Below, piece by piece: positions 1 through 9,370 of a DNA stretch of 64,000 bases; the stretch's first letter is position 1; each line of letters begins with the position of its first letter. The stretch is from Marisa cornuarietis (lineage: Eukaryota > Mollusca > Gastropoda > Architaenioglossa > Ampullariidae). Location: NCBI GenBank assembly GCA_004794655.1, contig SMMW01000626.1:776501-840500 (forward strand), written 5' to 3'. The notes beneath the pieces were generated by a model. That model was not told where the DNA came from, made no database searches, and saw nothing but the letters and a program-made list of their open reading frames with translations. The position numbers and the translations under genes were made by a program.

Positions 1-665
1 AGAAAAAAACTTTTGAAATGAGAGATCTTGTTATACGGTTATACGCATGCTTTACAGGTTGATCTGTTACCTGTAGATTTAGCAGTTACATGAACTTTGA
101 AAGCTGCCACAACTTTAACCTTGTTATCTCATAGCCTTGAAAACTCAACCTCATAAATCAAGCTATGAAATAACTCTACTTGCTTGCAATTGTTCAAAGG
201 TTATAATAGTACAAAATTATTTGTTTAATTACTGGATTTTCATTACAAGCTACTTGTTTCCCAAATATAAGTGAGCAGCACATGCAGAACGAACATTGCA
301 AGGGACATGAAGGAGCACGGAGATAGGAGTAAAGTGGAAAAAGGATCAGTCAGGCTAGACCAATTACAGTAGATATTTCCAAAAAGAAAGTCCAGACTGG
401 AAAGCATATGGTGTCTCCACTGTATGGAAAGCTAGAGGAAGGCTATTTAAAGGGGCAAGAGAAAGCAAATGAGTGACACCCAAACCTCTCCAGTCTGATA
501 TGTGGAACAGTGAGAAAACTACCATGGGTAGAGCAAACTGACATGCCAGGCTGGTAAGGTGACACAAGCTCAGACAAAAGACACAGTAAAGGAACTAGTC
601 AGTAAAAAATGAATATAAATAAAATGTCAGTGTGACAACAAAAAAGTATAAGAGAATGGGGTGAG
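1..665. other. No gene recognised; left edge
   Basis: I see no convincing coding exon, repeat or RNA gene here. Because the PRDM gene is transcribed leftward and its last visible exon ends at 3151, this stretch is probably intronic to that gene. That is inferred only from orientation. Confidence 0.4.
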
Positions 666-1290
666 GTGCAAATCACCCAGGCAGAGAGGAAGGGTGTCAG
701 GGGTGACATCAAGAAGACCTACCAAATATTAAAAACCCTCATCAAGTCAGGTCATCACAAGACCTCAATCATTGATGACAACATTGGCTACCTTCTCACA
801 GAAAACAATGTTGTACTCAACCGATGGACTAAATACTGCAAAAACCTTTACAACTTACAGCTGAAGACAGATGCTTACATCCTTCAAAAAAGCAAGATTG
901 GAACCAGCAAACCTGCAGACCTACCAGTATTATGGGAAGTAGTTAAAAGAGCGGTGCATAGTCTGAAGGTACAAAACTTGCCTGGCATTAAAAACATCCC
1001 ACCTGAACGACTCTAGCAAAGTGGGGATGAAACAATAAAGGTCCTCACTGCTCTGTGCAAAGTGTGGGAATGCAAAAAAATGGCCCCAAAAATAGACAGT
1101 CTCTAGACATAATCCTTCCAAAACAACTATCACGCTTCTATTTCCACCAGAAAAAGGCTGATTTTTAACTTATGTTTTGCAGACTTCAACCTGACAGCAA
1201 GCACTAACAGAGAACTGCAAGATCTTACCAACAGACTGAGGGAGAGTTCAAACGAATATGGAATGGAAGTCACCACGGATCAAAATAAAA
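666..1290 (+). mobile_element. RTE-like LINE fragment, EN-RT linker and part of RT
   Basis: The 116-residue frame at 666-1016 reads like the segment between the endonuclease and reverse transcriptase of RTE-type non-LTR retrotransposons: a KKTYQILKTL block, then NRWTKYCKNLYN, then a proline/alanine stretch leading to a GIKNIPPE block. A further piece near 1190-1290 reads LTNRLRES followed by YGMEVTT, the region just after the RT active site. Stop codons and missing sequence between the pieces show that the copy is dead. The C-terminal part of the same kind of element begins at 1794, so 666-2425 may be one copy interrupted by about 0.5 kb. Confidence 0.75.
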
Positions 1291-1793
1291 AGTCCTGGTC
1301 AGGCTGAAGGGATCAGCTTTTCTTGATTTCTTTTCTGAATGTGTGTTTATTTTTTTATTTGAATGAAAGTCCTGGATCTTAATATTTGTATGTGCTTCTG
1401 TTGTATTTGCTCCCCTCTTTTGTTTTTCAGCTGGATTGTACATAGCACTGCTCTGAAGTGCGAACTGACTGGATCTATTGCCTGGTTTCCTCTCTGGCAT
1501 GCTTCACTTGCCTTGAGTTCCTGTGCATAAACTGAAGTGATGATCACTTTATGCAGTTTAATATTCTAACATTTCTTAATATTCCCAAGATTTCTCAATA
1601 TATTTTTAATCTTCTCCTGATGTCACTAACCCTTGTTTTCCAACATTAAATTTTCAGTGCCTTTACTGCCAGTCTTTGTATTGTTCTTAATTCTACATCT
1701 TTGTGGCTATTTCATGGATTGTGTTCAGTGCAGTTAGCTTGCCTTTTGGCTGAGATATTACATTATATAAATTAACATAATTATTGTACCTAC
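1291..1793. other. Unassigned segment between two RTE-like pieces
   Basis: AT-rich, with no recognisable coding or terminal repeats. It lies between the post-active-site block and the C-terminal block of RTE-like ORF2, so it may be an insertion into the element. I cannot see clear ends. Confidence 0.3.
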
Positions 1794-2425
1794 ATGAACA
1801 TAGTATGGCTTGAGGAGGTAAACAGCTTTACATACTTGGGAGACACCTTCAAAGATGGCAGCTCCATGACAAATATCCAGATCAGGATAGCAGCAGGAAC
1901 AGCAGCAAGACTAGGATGGACAGGGTCAGATGCAGCTATATCATCGTTTGCTACAAAATACAATCTGTACAAGTCCCTCATAATACTGATCCTGCTTTAC
2001 AGATGTGAAACGTGGCTTGCTGTTATGGAAAGGAAAATCCAGGCATTCGAGAATAAGTGCCTGAGAAGGCTGCTCTGGGTCTTGTACAGAGACCATAAAA
2101 CCAATGACTTTGTAGGAACCATATTCACCATGCTTGTAGGACACCAGGAACCCCTACTTGCAACAGTCGAGTGGTATAACCCGGTCTGGTTTGTCTATGT
2201 GACCCAGCCTGAACCTTTGTCAAAGACTGTCCTTCAAGGCATCTTGGAGAATAGTTGATGCTGCAGTGGTCAGAGAAAGAACTGGCTTATGAATGTGAAG
2301 CAGTGGACTGGTCGCTACTTACTATTGCCCAAGACAGGCATGAACGGCAGGTCCTGTCAGCTTCTGTGTCTATCAGTGTGCTTCCCCATTGACTGGTATT
2401 AGTCAAGGGATGAATGAATGAATCT
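1794..2425 (+). mobile_element. RTE-like LINE 3' end (RT C-terminus and tail)
   Basis: The frame at 1794-2258 carries the typical C-terminal blocks of RTE-like ORF2: EEVNSFTYLGDTFKDGSS, ATKYNLYKSLI, CETWLAVMERKIQAFENKCL, RRLL, then DHKTNDFV and GHQEPLLATVE. Stops begin soon after, although further matching blocks continue (a GQRKNW-like block near 2270). The copy ends near 2400-2425 in GTCAAGGGATGAATGAATG, a terminus shared with the copies ending at 19176 and 6375. The common right end with variable left ends is what 5' truncation during target-primed reverse transcription produces. Confidence 0.8.
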
Positions 2426-2974
2426 GATCTTATCTGCATAACATTCTTGGAACAGGTGTTTTGCTACATTGTCACCTTTTGCATGGGTAGGAGCCAACAA
2501 AATTTGCTGGGAATGAAGAATATTGTAAGTTTTGTCTCCAGAGTGCATATGCATGTCTCTTCCCATCATTTTCTTAAAACCATTCCCACCACTACTTACC
2601 ATCATCAGTTAGAACAACTGTGAAAAGGTCTCATTGGCTGTCATTTTTAAAAATAAATATTTGCATTCTTAGACTTTTTCTTCAACTGAAAGTGAAACAG
2701 CAAATGGTCTATAACTGCAGTGGTGCCCATCTTCACATGGGACAAAAATCTATATCCATTGGCTCATTCACAACATGACAATTTCTTTTGGCCTAATCTT
2801 TCAGAATTCTACTTTTTGTCCCAATCTGTCCTTACATTTTTCATCTCCTGGACAGAGAATGCCTATCTGTGATTAGCCGAGCCTAGTCGGTAATTGATAT
2901 GTGGCATTAGTATATATATATATATATAATTTTTATTTTCAACATACTCACTGACTAATTTTAACACTGACTTG
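2426..2974. other. No gene recognised; short (TA)n
   Basis: Nothing coding is seen. A short TA dinucleotide run lies at about 2911-2928. The region is probably intronic to the leftward PRDM gene. Confidence 0.35.
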
Positions 2975-3118
2975 AAAGTGGCAGATCCAAAGCTAACAAC
3001 AAAATCTCATTTGGAAGAGCTTGCAGGAAACATCAATCCTGGGGAATGTTGGATACCATTGTTGGTGTTTAAGTACAACGCCAGAAATAACAAAATGAAA
3101 TTTGACCTCCTGGTGTAA
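2975..3118 (+). repeat. Repeat copy A of a pair flanking PRDM exon 4
   Basis: About 70 bp from roughly 2977 (GCAGATCCAAAGCTAACAAC and onward) resembles 3688-3745 in the same orientation. The two copies lie either side of the 3151-3397 exon. In the + direction copy A reads open from DPKLTTKSHLEELAG to a stop at about 3118; copy B reads DPKLTIKSQFEEF. Similarity is clear by eye but imperfect. The origin is unknown: it could be a short dispersed repeat or a relic of a duplicated coding segment. Confidence 0.5.
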
Positions 3119-3150
3119 AATGAAACTTGTTTAAAAGGTGTGAAACTCAC

Positions 3151-3397
3151 ATTTAGTCCTGCCATCAGGCTGGAGAGGCTTTCCTAATTTCCTGGCATAC
3201 TGAGGGGCATACCACACCTTAAGTGTTGTGCCAATTGGTATATCACAGGTAGTGTTAAAGTAGATATTAATGCCCAGCTGGTAGGCCATGCAGTTTTGTT
3301 CTTCTGCTGATGTAGCCACTTGTACCAGTGCCATCCAGTTGCAGTGATGTTCACTAGATGCATCCAGACTTATTGTGTTGCCATCGGTAGACAGGAT
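3151..3397 (-). CDS. PRDM-family gene, exon 4: C-terminal half of PR/SET domain
   Basis: This exon encodes about 82 residues of a PR domain, the SET-related domain of PRDM transcription regulators, which act in the nucleus on chromatin and usually carry C2H2 fingers. Visible family blocks are HCNWMALVQVA, EEQNCMAYQ, INIYFNTT, IPIGTTLKVWYAPQYARKLG. They match the PRDM NWM..V, EQN..AYQ and GTEL.VWY landmarks. The LKVWYA form resembles my recollection of PRDM10, but the subfamily is not settled. Reading on the minus strand, the acceptor is TTTTATTGCAG ending at 3398 and the donor is GTGAGT at 3150-3145. The exon starts in phase 0 and ends in phase 1. Downstream finger exons are not seen between 1 and 3150, so the gene probably runs off the left edge. 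Confidence 0.85.
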
Positions 3398-3674
3398 CTG
3401 CAATAAAACCAAACATGAATGTGATTTCCTTTAGCCTAACCACTTAAAAATAATAAATGCAAAAATTTGTAAAGGCTGTAATGCTGCACAATATAAGTGT
3501 TCAATTAAAAAAAAATTGGGGAAAGCAGCAGAGACCATAAGATACTTGTAGGGAACTGCTGACAGTTTGGTATATAAAGATTTTTACTGTCACAGCATTT
3601 CTGTCATCAACAGGAGCTGAAAAACAGTGCTTCTTTTACCAGTGACCACGTCAATATGAAATAAACAAACTTGA

Positions 3675-3750
3675 CTCGAAGTGATAGATCCAAAGCTGAC
3701 AATAAAATCACAGTTCGAAGAGTTTGTGGAAGAAATCAATTTAAGGACCA
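3675..3750 (+). repeat. Repeat copy B of the pair flanking PRDM exon 4
   Basis: This is the counterpart of the segment near 2975. It shares GATAGATCCAAAGCTGACAA and, after a few substitutions, the GAAGAG...GAAATCAAT part. It lies in the intron between PRDM exons 3 and 4. Confidence 0.5.
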
Positions 3751-3843
3751 ATAAAAAAACAACAAAACTCTGCTCTAATTTTCCCAGGCAGCACTGAATA
3801 TCCCTTGTAAAGTTACATTACTAATATATCCACTTTAAATTAC

Positions 3844-4006
3844 CTTTAGCAAAAAAATGTCTTCTTTGCTGATGTCATACGTGGTTTTTTTGGCTTCAAA
3901 TGGTCCCAGCTGTGTTTTGTTTGAGATGGGTTCAGTTGCAATAATGCCCACCTCACCATCAGAGTAGTCCACAATGCCTAAAAAGTGTGGGACTGTCAGA
4001 CGTGCC
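3844..4006 (-). CDS. PRDM-family gene, exon 3: N-terminal half of PR/SET domain
   Basis: The 163-nt exon encodes RARLTVPHFLGIVDYSDG, then EVGIIATEPISNKTQLGPFE, then KKTTYDISKEDIFLLK. The order is that of the start of a PR domain: a strand ending in an aliphatic residue, a G(I/V).(A/T) strand, the I...T.LGP(F/Y)E block, and a lysine-rich stretch before the next strand. The minus-strand acceptor AATGCAG abuts 4006 and the donor GTAATT begins at 3843. The exon enters in phase 2 and leaves in phase 0, which matches exon 2 upstream and exon 4 downstream exactly. This phase agreement across four exons is the main support for the gene model. Confidence 0.85.
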
Positions 4007-4292
4007 CTGCATTAAGAAAAATAATGTGCAAGAAGCAAATCTTCCTTTTTTTTCAAATGTTACTGATAATCATACTCAATGTATCAGTAGATAAAATTTT
4101 ACAGCTAAGTGATTATGTATGCAACAGGACTATACTGCAATGAGCGCCAAAGATAATAAACACAAGCTAAAGCACTCATACTTGTTGCCACTCACATGCG
4201 CACACGATATCAGTCTCCTGTATGCATCACAAAATCTACAATCACAAAAGACAAATCATAAAAGACACATAAAGTACAGTGAACTGACTTCA

Positions 4293-4900
4293 TCATAGTC
4301 TGAACTGGTCAGCTGAAGAAAAAGTTAGATTGGATTGTTCAGTGCTGAACTGCCCTTGGAAGAAAAAAAACTGTTTTTCAGATGGAAGATCCTGGCTTTG
4401 ATGTTGTATCAATGAATCCCTGAAGGCAACAGTTTGGAAATGCCACTTGCAAGGTGAGACTCTTTCACCGCAATCTTGCATGTTCTGCCAGGGTATGAAG
4501 GTGAAAGCCAATGATCTTGCTGTTACTAAACAGAGCTGATATACCAGACACATATCAAAAACATTGGGAACCTCTTAATGACTGCCCTGTAAAACTTAAA
4601 ACTGTGCCTTTTTCATGGTGAAGACTATATTACTGTCCCATCTGAGGTCATCGGAAATTGTGGTGCCCAATATAATAATCTCATTACTAATGAGGAGTGT
4701 CTACAATAACTTTCTTCATTCAAAATCCCAAATCTTTGTTATTTAGGTAGAGATTGTTAATGTAGCACCAACAATAGATGGTCCACCTCTTGGTAATAAA
4801 CAGTCTCATTATCTTTGATCATGGTGTCATCATCATTTCTGTGGGGAATGGAAAGCCACAGACATTGATCATAGTGCAGTAGGTTCTTCTCATAGGTTTT
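4293..4900 (-). mobile_element. CR1/L2-like LINE fragment, RT C-terminal region
   Basis: Minus-strand reading gives pieces of the second half of an L2-type reverse transcriptase, broken by stops and frame changes: DNETVYYQEVDHLL (the helix after the active site), a LGTTISDDLRWDSNI-like block near 4640-4680, then FYRAVIKRFPMF and VWYISS near 4560. These correspond to the family blocks LG.TI.DDL.W and FYRAVIES...W(Y/F). It lies inside PRDM intron 2 and is a dead fragment. Confidence 0.65.
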
Positions 4901-5209
4901 TTCCAAGTTTATGTGCATTTCATAGATTTTTTTCTGATTTTTCTGATTTTTTACTTTGTTACACGAATAAGTTAATTTTTTTCTAGGCTCTATTTTTCAA
5001 ATCATGTTAGTTTGAGAAGCCTCAAGGTAGTCTTGGTGCATCCACTCCTGCCTTTTTGCACCATGAGACAACAAAACCTTTCTGTGTTCATCACATAGTG
5101 TAGGGAATGAAGCGTCACAGACCTCCCCAAGAAAGTGTGAGCATGCTCTGTAAATGTCATTAATACTTCACCCTACCACCACCCTAGCCAAGGGAAAATG
5201 ACCCCACTG

Positions 5210-6050
5210 GCTTGTGGCCAATCTTGGGAAAGACAAAGGCTTGGGGAGTAAGCCTCTTCAGAAAATCATGATGCCAGCATGGCATCTGCGGGCAAAAGCC
5301 TTCTGCGATGAAAATACTGGCCAGAAACATATTCATAACCAGGCTGACTCAGTGACTGTGATTAACTTGGAGAGGAAGATGGGTGGAACATCCATTGGTA
5401 CGTGTATTATCTGCACATTACACCAGAGTGGCAAAGTAAAAGAACTCACCCAAAGCAAGAACAGCCAGGATTTGAGGAGAAAACAGTTGTTGAGGTTCAT
5501 TAACTCTGGTACAGTAGGGAAAATACCAGATATGAGCATACTGTAGGCTTCTTTGTACATAGGGAGGTGATTAGAGCTGTACACCCATATCTGGTAGGCT
5601 GATTTCCAGTCACATCTCTGCCAGAACTCACTATATCACCACTGTCTAAATGTAATAACTATACAAGGTTATAAAGGCAATACCAAAATAAAATTTCTCA
5701 TTGTACCTGATGGCTGGAATGCCAAGTTGGTCCAGACACCTACTAGCAATGCACAGTGCCTCAATGAGCTGACAGGTGAGGACTGGGCACCACTCTGTCT
5801 CCAGGCCAAATTGCAAAAGCTCAGGGAAGTTTGGCCCCAAGAAATGGGGCAGGCATGGCCTACCTTTTTTGTGGACACATCCTGGTGCCCCACAAGCCAA
5901 ACCCTCAGCTGGGAGCAAACAGCAACAGGAAGAAGAAAAACTACAGATCAAAAACCCAAGCAGAAAATATTTGTCAGCATTGGCATATGAACCTCCCTAT
6001 GCAGACCTTCTAAGATGGCAGATGCTGGCCTTCAAGGTAGGGTGAGAACT
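5210..6050 (+). mobile_element. RTE-like LINE 5' part, apurinic endonuclease domain (decayed)
   Basis: The block IGTCIICTLHQSGKVKELTQ (about 5393-5452) corresponds to the start of an RTE-type AP-endonuclease (GTWNVRTL.Q.GK...). Further endonuclease pieces follow in changing frames: GFFVHREVIRAV (near 5545), PDGWNAKL (near 5710, matching the QGDWNAKVG block), then PHKPNPQLGANS (near 5890) and ADLLRWQMLAFK (near 6000), near the end of the domain. Frameshifts and lost Trp/Asn residues show decay. It sits in PRDM intron 2 in the opposite orientation to the gene. Confidence 0.65.
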
Positions 6051-6330
6051 GAACATCTACACATCACAACACAATTGTTTCTTTTTTTCTGAATCATGAT
6101 GGTGTCATACCTCACTGAAAGGTTGGTATGGTGCCAGGACTTAAGACTCAAAGGGGCTTTGAGGATCAACCACCAACCTAGACCAGATAGCATGAGAGGT
6201 ATATCAACAAGTCGAACATAGAGAAAGAAGAAAAAGTTATTAAGACCCAGTTGGGTGATCCAAGTTTCACACAAATTCAGGTTGGTGGAGACAATATATT
6301 CGGTAAATTTCACCACCTGAAATACAAGCA
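6040..6330 (-). mobile_element. CR1/L2-like LINE endonuclease fragment
   Basis: The 99-residue minus-strand frame has the look of a LINE endonuclease: YIVSTNLNLCETWITQLG (family: LD...ITETWL), a GLGWWLILKAPLSLK block (family: GGGV.LL.R..L..K) and a SVRYDTIMIQ block (family: SFE.....). The endonuclease is only partial, and I do not see the RT that should follow. It abuts the RTE endonuclease fragment in the opposite orientation. Confidence 0.55.
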
Positions 6331-6374
6331 TTTATTTATTATCTAATTTCAAAGTTGACAATTTACACCTTCAG

Positions 6375-6910
6375 TCAGTCAGTTGTCCCTTGCCTGGCAC
6401 CTGGCGTTGGGGGGATAGACGCGGCAGGTGACAGGGCCTGCCACTCTTGCCTATTTTGGGCGATACTGAGCAGGTCCTGTACTGGATGACCAGTCCAGTC
6501 TTTGACGTAAGTAAGCCAGTTCTTTCTTTGGCCACCGCGGCGTCAGCCACCCTCCAAGGTGCCTTGATGGATAGTCTTCGACAAGGTGTCGTGTCGGGTC
6601 ACATGGCCAAAGAAGACCAGCTTACGTCGCTTGACTGTTGATAGTAGAGGTTCCTGGTGTCCTACGAGTGTGGCAATCTTGTTTCTTACAAAGTCGTTGG
6701 TTTTGTGTTCTTTGTAAGAGATCCGGAGCAGCTTCCTCAGGCACTTGTTCTCGAATGCCTGGATTCTACTTCCTGTTTCGGCGAGCAAAGTCCGCGTGTC
6801 GCATCCGTAGAGCAGGATCGGCAATATCAGGGATTTGTACAGCCTGTACTTGGTAGTGAACCTTATCTTGTGGCTATGCCTCACAATATGCATAGAGCAG
6901 CGAAACATTG
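6375..6910 (-). mobile_element. RTE-like LINE 3' end, inverted copy
   Basis: This is the best preserved RTE tail in the window. The 121-residue minus-strand frame at 6543-6908 reads FTTKYRLYKSLILPILLYGC, then AETGSRIQAFENKCLRKLL, SYKEHKTNDFVRNKI, GHQEPLLSTVKRRKLVFFGH and DTLSKTIHQGTLEGG. These are the blocks of the 1794 copy with fewer changes. The 3' terminus near 6375 contains the shared GCAAGGGACAACTGACTGAC form. It is 5'-truncated and lies in PRDM intron 2 in the same orientation as the gene. Confidence 0.85.
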
Positions 6911-7446
6911 GGCTCCTTAGAAGATCTTAACTTATTTTGCTGTAGCAAAGAGTTATTCAAAATTCAATATTGCCTTGAAGAATTAAGCCTTTACATGTTT
7001 GAGCCTGAGGACTGAGGGCTCAGAAACTCAAACATCAGTATATGTCAAAGTAGCAGGTGAAGAAGATAAATCCAAGCTTGATGCTGTTTTGAACTTTTCT
7101 GTCCAGTTCTTTCTGTGGGTTTTAGACTTAATCAAAATCATCTCCTTTCCAAATCTTTCTCAGACGTGTTTTGCGCAGCCATGCTATAGTGTAAGATGTA
7201 AATTATTTACTGCTCACCAAGTTGACATCCGTCCCTTTTAGTCATGGTGGGTTTCAAGCAAGCCATGGCATTTTTATCAACTTTCTTGAAAAGCAATTTT
7301 TATTTTCATGATTTACAGTCTGAAATATTAATTAGAGCTATAAATGAAGCATTTACACTTCCTTCAATCTGCAATTAGTGAATAATAATGCTAAGTAATA
7401 GGACCAACTGGCCTATCCAAAAACATAAAATAAATATTAGACCTAC

Positions 7447-7540
7447 CTTGAGATCTCTGGAGTGAAGCTGGAGTTTGTCAAGCCTAAAATTGGGCACTCC
7501 TCTGTCATATGATCTTTACCACATACATCACACTCCCCCA
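7447..7540 (-). CDS. PRDM-family gene, exon 2: cysteine knuckle before the PR domain
   Basis: The 94-nt exon encodes VGECDVCGKDHMTEECPILG, then LTNSSFTPEISR. Several PRDM proteins carry a short cysteine knuckle just before the PR domain, usually C-x2-C-x7/8-C-x2-H. Here the three cysteines are present (residues 16, 19 and 28 of the model), but the position of the last histidine holds Leu. A His is present between the second and third Cys. The minus-strand acceptor is ACGTTGCAG after 7541 and the donor is GTAGGT at 7446. The exon enters in phase 1 and leaves in phase 2, matching both neighbours. Confidence 0.8.
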
Positions 7541-8058
7541 CTGCAACGTTTTAGTAAAAATTCTCCATTTATTTACTTTCTTTGACAACAATCTATAGAG
7601 TAAGTGGTGCAGAGTGATTAATACTGCTACTCTTATTATATTCAACCTAGCTTTATGTCTGACATGACTTTAGTCTACTTCACCTTCTTCTATCGGTAAT
7701 ACCAGTAAGTTGGTGAGGCACAAGAAACACTTAAATCTGTTCTAAAACGTGTTCTGTGTTTGATCCAATAACCATCAGCCACATGTCTGTGCACCAAAGA
7801 CAAGGAATATACCCAATCTCATAGGACGCTCAAGACAGAAATTTCAAATGCTACCAACATGCTTTTCTCAGGAATTTTAAGTTTAGCTGTATAATATATG
7901 GTTTGATGCTCCACTGATGGATGCTTGCAGGTGCTAGGCAGCAGGAATACATAACTAAATGTTTACCAGGTTTATTTGAATTTTGAACTATATTTTAATA
8001 GGCTACATAAAAAGAGCCTTATATGAAATTGCGGACATTGCAAAATAACTTTTTTTAC

Positions 8059-8095
8059 CTCCTGTTTGATCAGATGTACTCTCAGTCATTGTCAT
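8059..8095 (-). CDS. PRDM-family gene, exon 1: start codon
   Basis: The coding start is the ATG whose complement is at 8093-8095, giving MTMTESTSDQTG and one extra base before the donor GTAAAAAA (8058 downward). An in-frame TAA lies upstream (complement at 8117-8119), and this is the first ATG after it, so the start is well defined if the exon is real. The exon extends as 5'UTR to 8167, where a good acceptor (CTTTTACTGCAG) indicates a further noncoding exon upstream on the minus strand that I could not place. Joined exons 1-4 give 180 codons plus one base. Confidence 0.75.
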
Positions 8096-8167
8096 CAATT
8101 TGGTACCGACGAGCTCTTAAACTTCTCTCTCTGTCTCACTGATTTATTGTCAGCAGTGGTTGTTTTC
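8096..8167 (-). other. PRDM-family gene, 5'UTR part of exon 1
   Basis: Noncoding leader between the acceptor at 8168 and the start codon. Presence of the acceptor means the promoter lies farther right, possibly beyond the TE cluster at 8.2-9.5 kb. Confidence 0.55.
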
Positions 8168-8597
8168 CTGCAGTAAAAGAAAATGTAAACATTTGTAAAA
8201 CCTGACTGAGTCATTCATGAAAGGTTGTGACATGCTATAAGAAGATTAAAGAAGGCATGGTCTAAGTGATCAAGGTGTTGTACAAGATCATAAATACTGC
8301 AGTACTCCCAATAACCAAACGTTCTTTCAAATAGCTGTGGGTGTCAATCAGAGTTCCCTCTCTCACCAACACTGTTCAACATCTTGGAGAACAATGTAAA
8401 AACAAAACCTCCATGGCCACTGCACTTCTTATCTATGGGTGGTAGACTTGCACTTGATGGATGACACCGACTTATGGCAAGCAGCAGCTTTGACCTAAAC
8501 CCGCTGAGACCAAGGAGGCAGTTTTGTAGCTCAACCAGCAGATACCCAGAAGCCAGTTTTCTGGCTCTGATATAGGTGTGGTAGAAAAACTTTTCCA

Positions 8598-8685
8598 TTG
8601 GTTGATTTGTTTAAAAATCAACCAATCAGAAAATTATTTTCCATTCCGCAGTCTTTTTCCTTTCGTTCGCTCGCCATCTTGTAAT
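8598..8685 (+). promoter_or_regulatory. Inverted CCAAT palindrome plus CGCCATCTTG motif
   Basis: ATTGGTTGATTT (about 8599) and its inverted match AAATCAACCAAT form a hairpin-capable palindrome with a CCAAT box on each arm. About 50 bp downstream lies CGCCATCTTG, the complement of a YY1-like AAGATGGCG motif. This looks like a compact promoter. Because it lies inside the piggyBac-like element and upstream of its coding fragment, it is probably the transposon's own promoter. Function is inferred. Confidence 0.4.
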
Positions 8686-8699
8686 TTTCGAACATGTGA

Positions 8700-8819
8700 A
8701 AAATAAGATCTAGCACCTTGAATCTAGACGAAGTTTTTGAAGACGGGGCGGATGCCATTTTTAGCGTTACGAGTAATACGTCCGAGTTAGAGAGCAACTC
8801 GGAAAGCGATTTTGAAGGT
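8700..8819 (+). pseudogene. Acidic N-terminal transposase-like fragment
   Basis: An open frame after a stop at 8697 reads NLDEVFEDGADAIFSVTSN then TSELESNSESDFEG, followed by GTATTTATG, which could be a splice donor. There is no ATG in frame. The serine/aspartate/glutamate-rich composition is like the N-terminus of piggyBac transposases, which agrees with the TTAA-flanked ends. There is no catalytic region, so this is a remnant. Confidence 0.35.
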
Positions 8820-9080
8820 ATTTATGCCTTTTTTCTTTTTGGTTTTGATAGGTTTCGGCATCTTGCCTACACATGCTCTGTAAATAGTTTTCTGTGTGTT
8901 TTGGACAAATAACAGTAAAATTTGAACTTGTACACCAGTTTAAAAGTGAAAGTTTTTTTTTTTTAATGTTGTGAGCATGTGAACTGTGAATGTTTTTGGA
9001 TTACTGCTAGCACCAGAGTGAAGATAGGCAGCCGACATTATTTTTATTGCAAAGTTCAAGCTTTTTCCTTTCTAAATAAG

Positions 9081-9370
9081 TATAGGTTTCTTGATCTACA
9101 TCAAAATTAAAAAAAAACAATAAAACAAAACAAACCAGACCCCGTTTTGCCATCACCGCTTCTAATTTTAAGCCGTGAATGTTAAACGTTGTTTTTGTTT
9201 TATCCAGGACTATGAGGGTTAAACATGTATAGGTTTCTTGATCTAAATCAAAATTTAAAAAAACAATAAAACAAAACAAACCAGACCTCGTTTTGCCATC
9301 ATCGCTTCTAATTTTAAGCCATGATTTTTAAACATCATTTTCGTTTTATCCATGCCTAAGAGGGTTAAAG
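9081..9370 (+). repeat. 147-bp direct tandem duplication
   Basis: Unit 1 starts TATAGGTTTCTTGATCTACA at 9081 and unit 2 starts with the same sequence (one change) at 9228. Both contain CAAACCAGACC(C/T)CGTTTTGCC and end in (T/A)(G/A)AGGGTTAA. The unit carries the piggyBac-like right end plus TTAA, so the element now has two right ends in tandem. Confidence 0.8.

Larger units (their letters stand above)
8500..9364 (+). mobile_element. piggyBac-like element nested in an RTE copy
   Basis: The right end is GAGGG followed by TTAA (9365-9368). The left end starts ACCCGCTGAG directly after TAAA (8496-8499), one change from TTAA. Read inward, the two ends align as (T)TAACCC(T/G)CT(T/G)AG, a short imperfect terminal inverted repeat with the TTAA target typical of piggyBac. 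Inside are a CCAAT-box palindrome, an acidic coding fragment (8700-8819) and a 147-bp duplication of the right end. At 865 bp it is far too short for a full transposase (roughly 2 kb), so it is an internally deleted derivative. Confidence 0.55.

Noticed and set aside
5646..5951. 101-codon minus-strand frame with protein-like appearance
   Set aside because: The plus strand of the same region carries RTE endonuclease blocks (GFFVHREV, PDGWNAKL, PHKPNPQL) in order, so the minus frame is a shadow.
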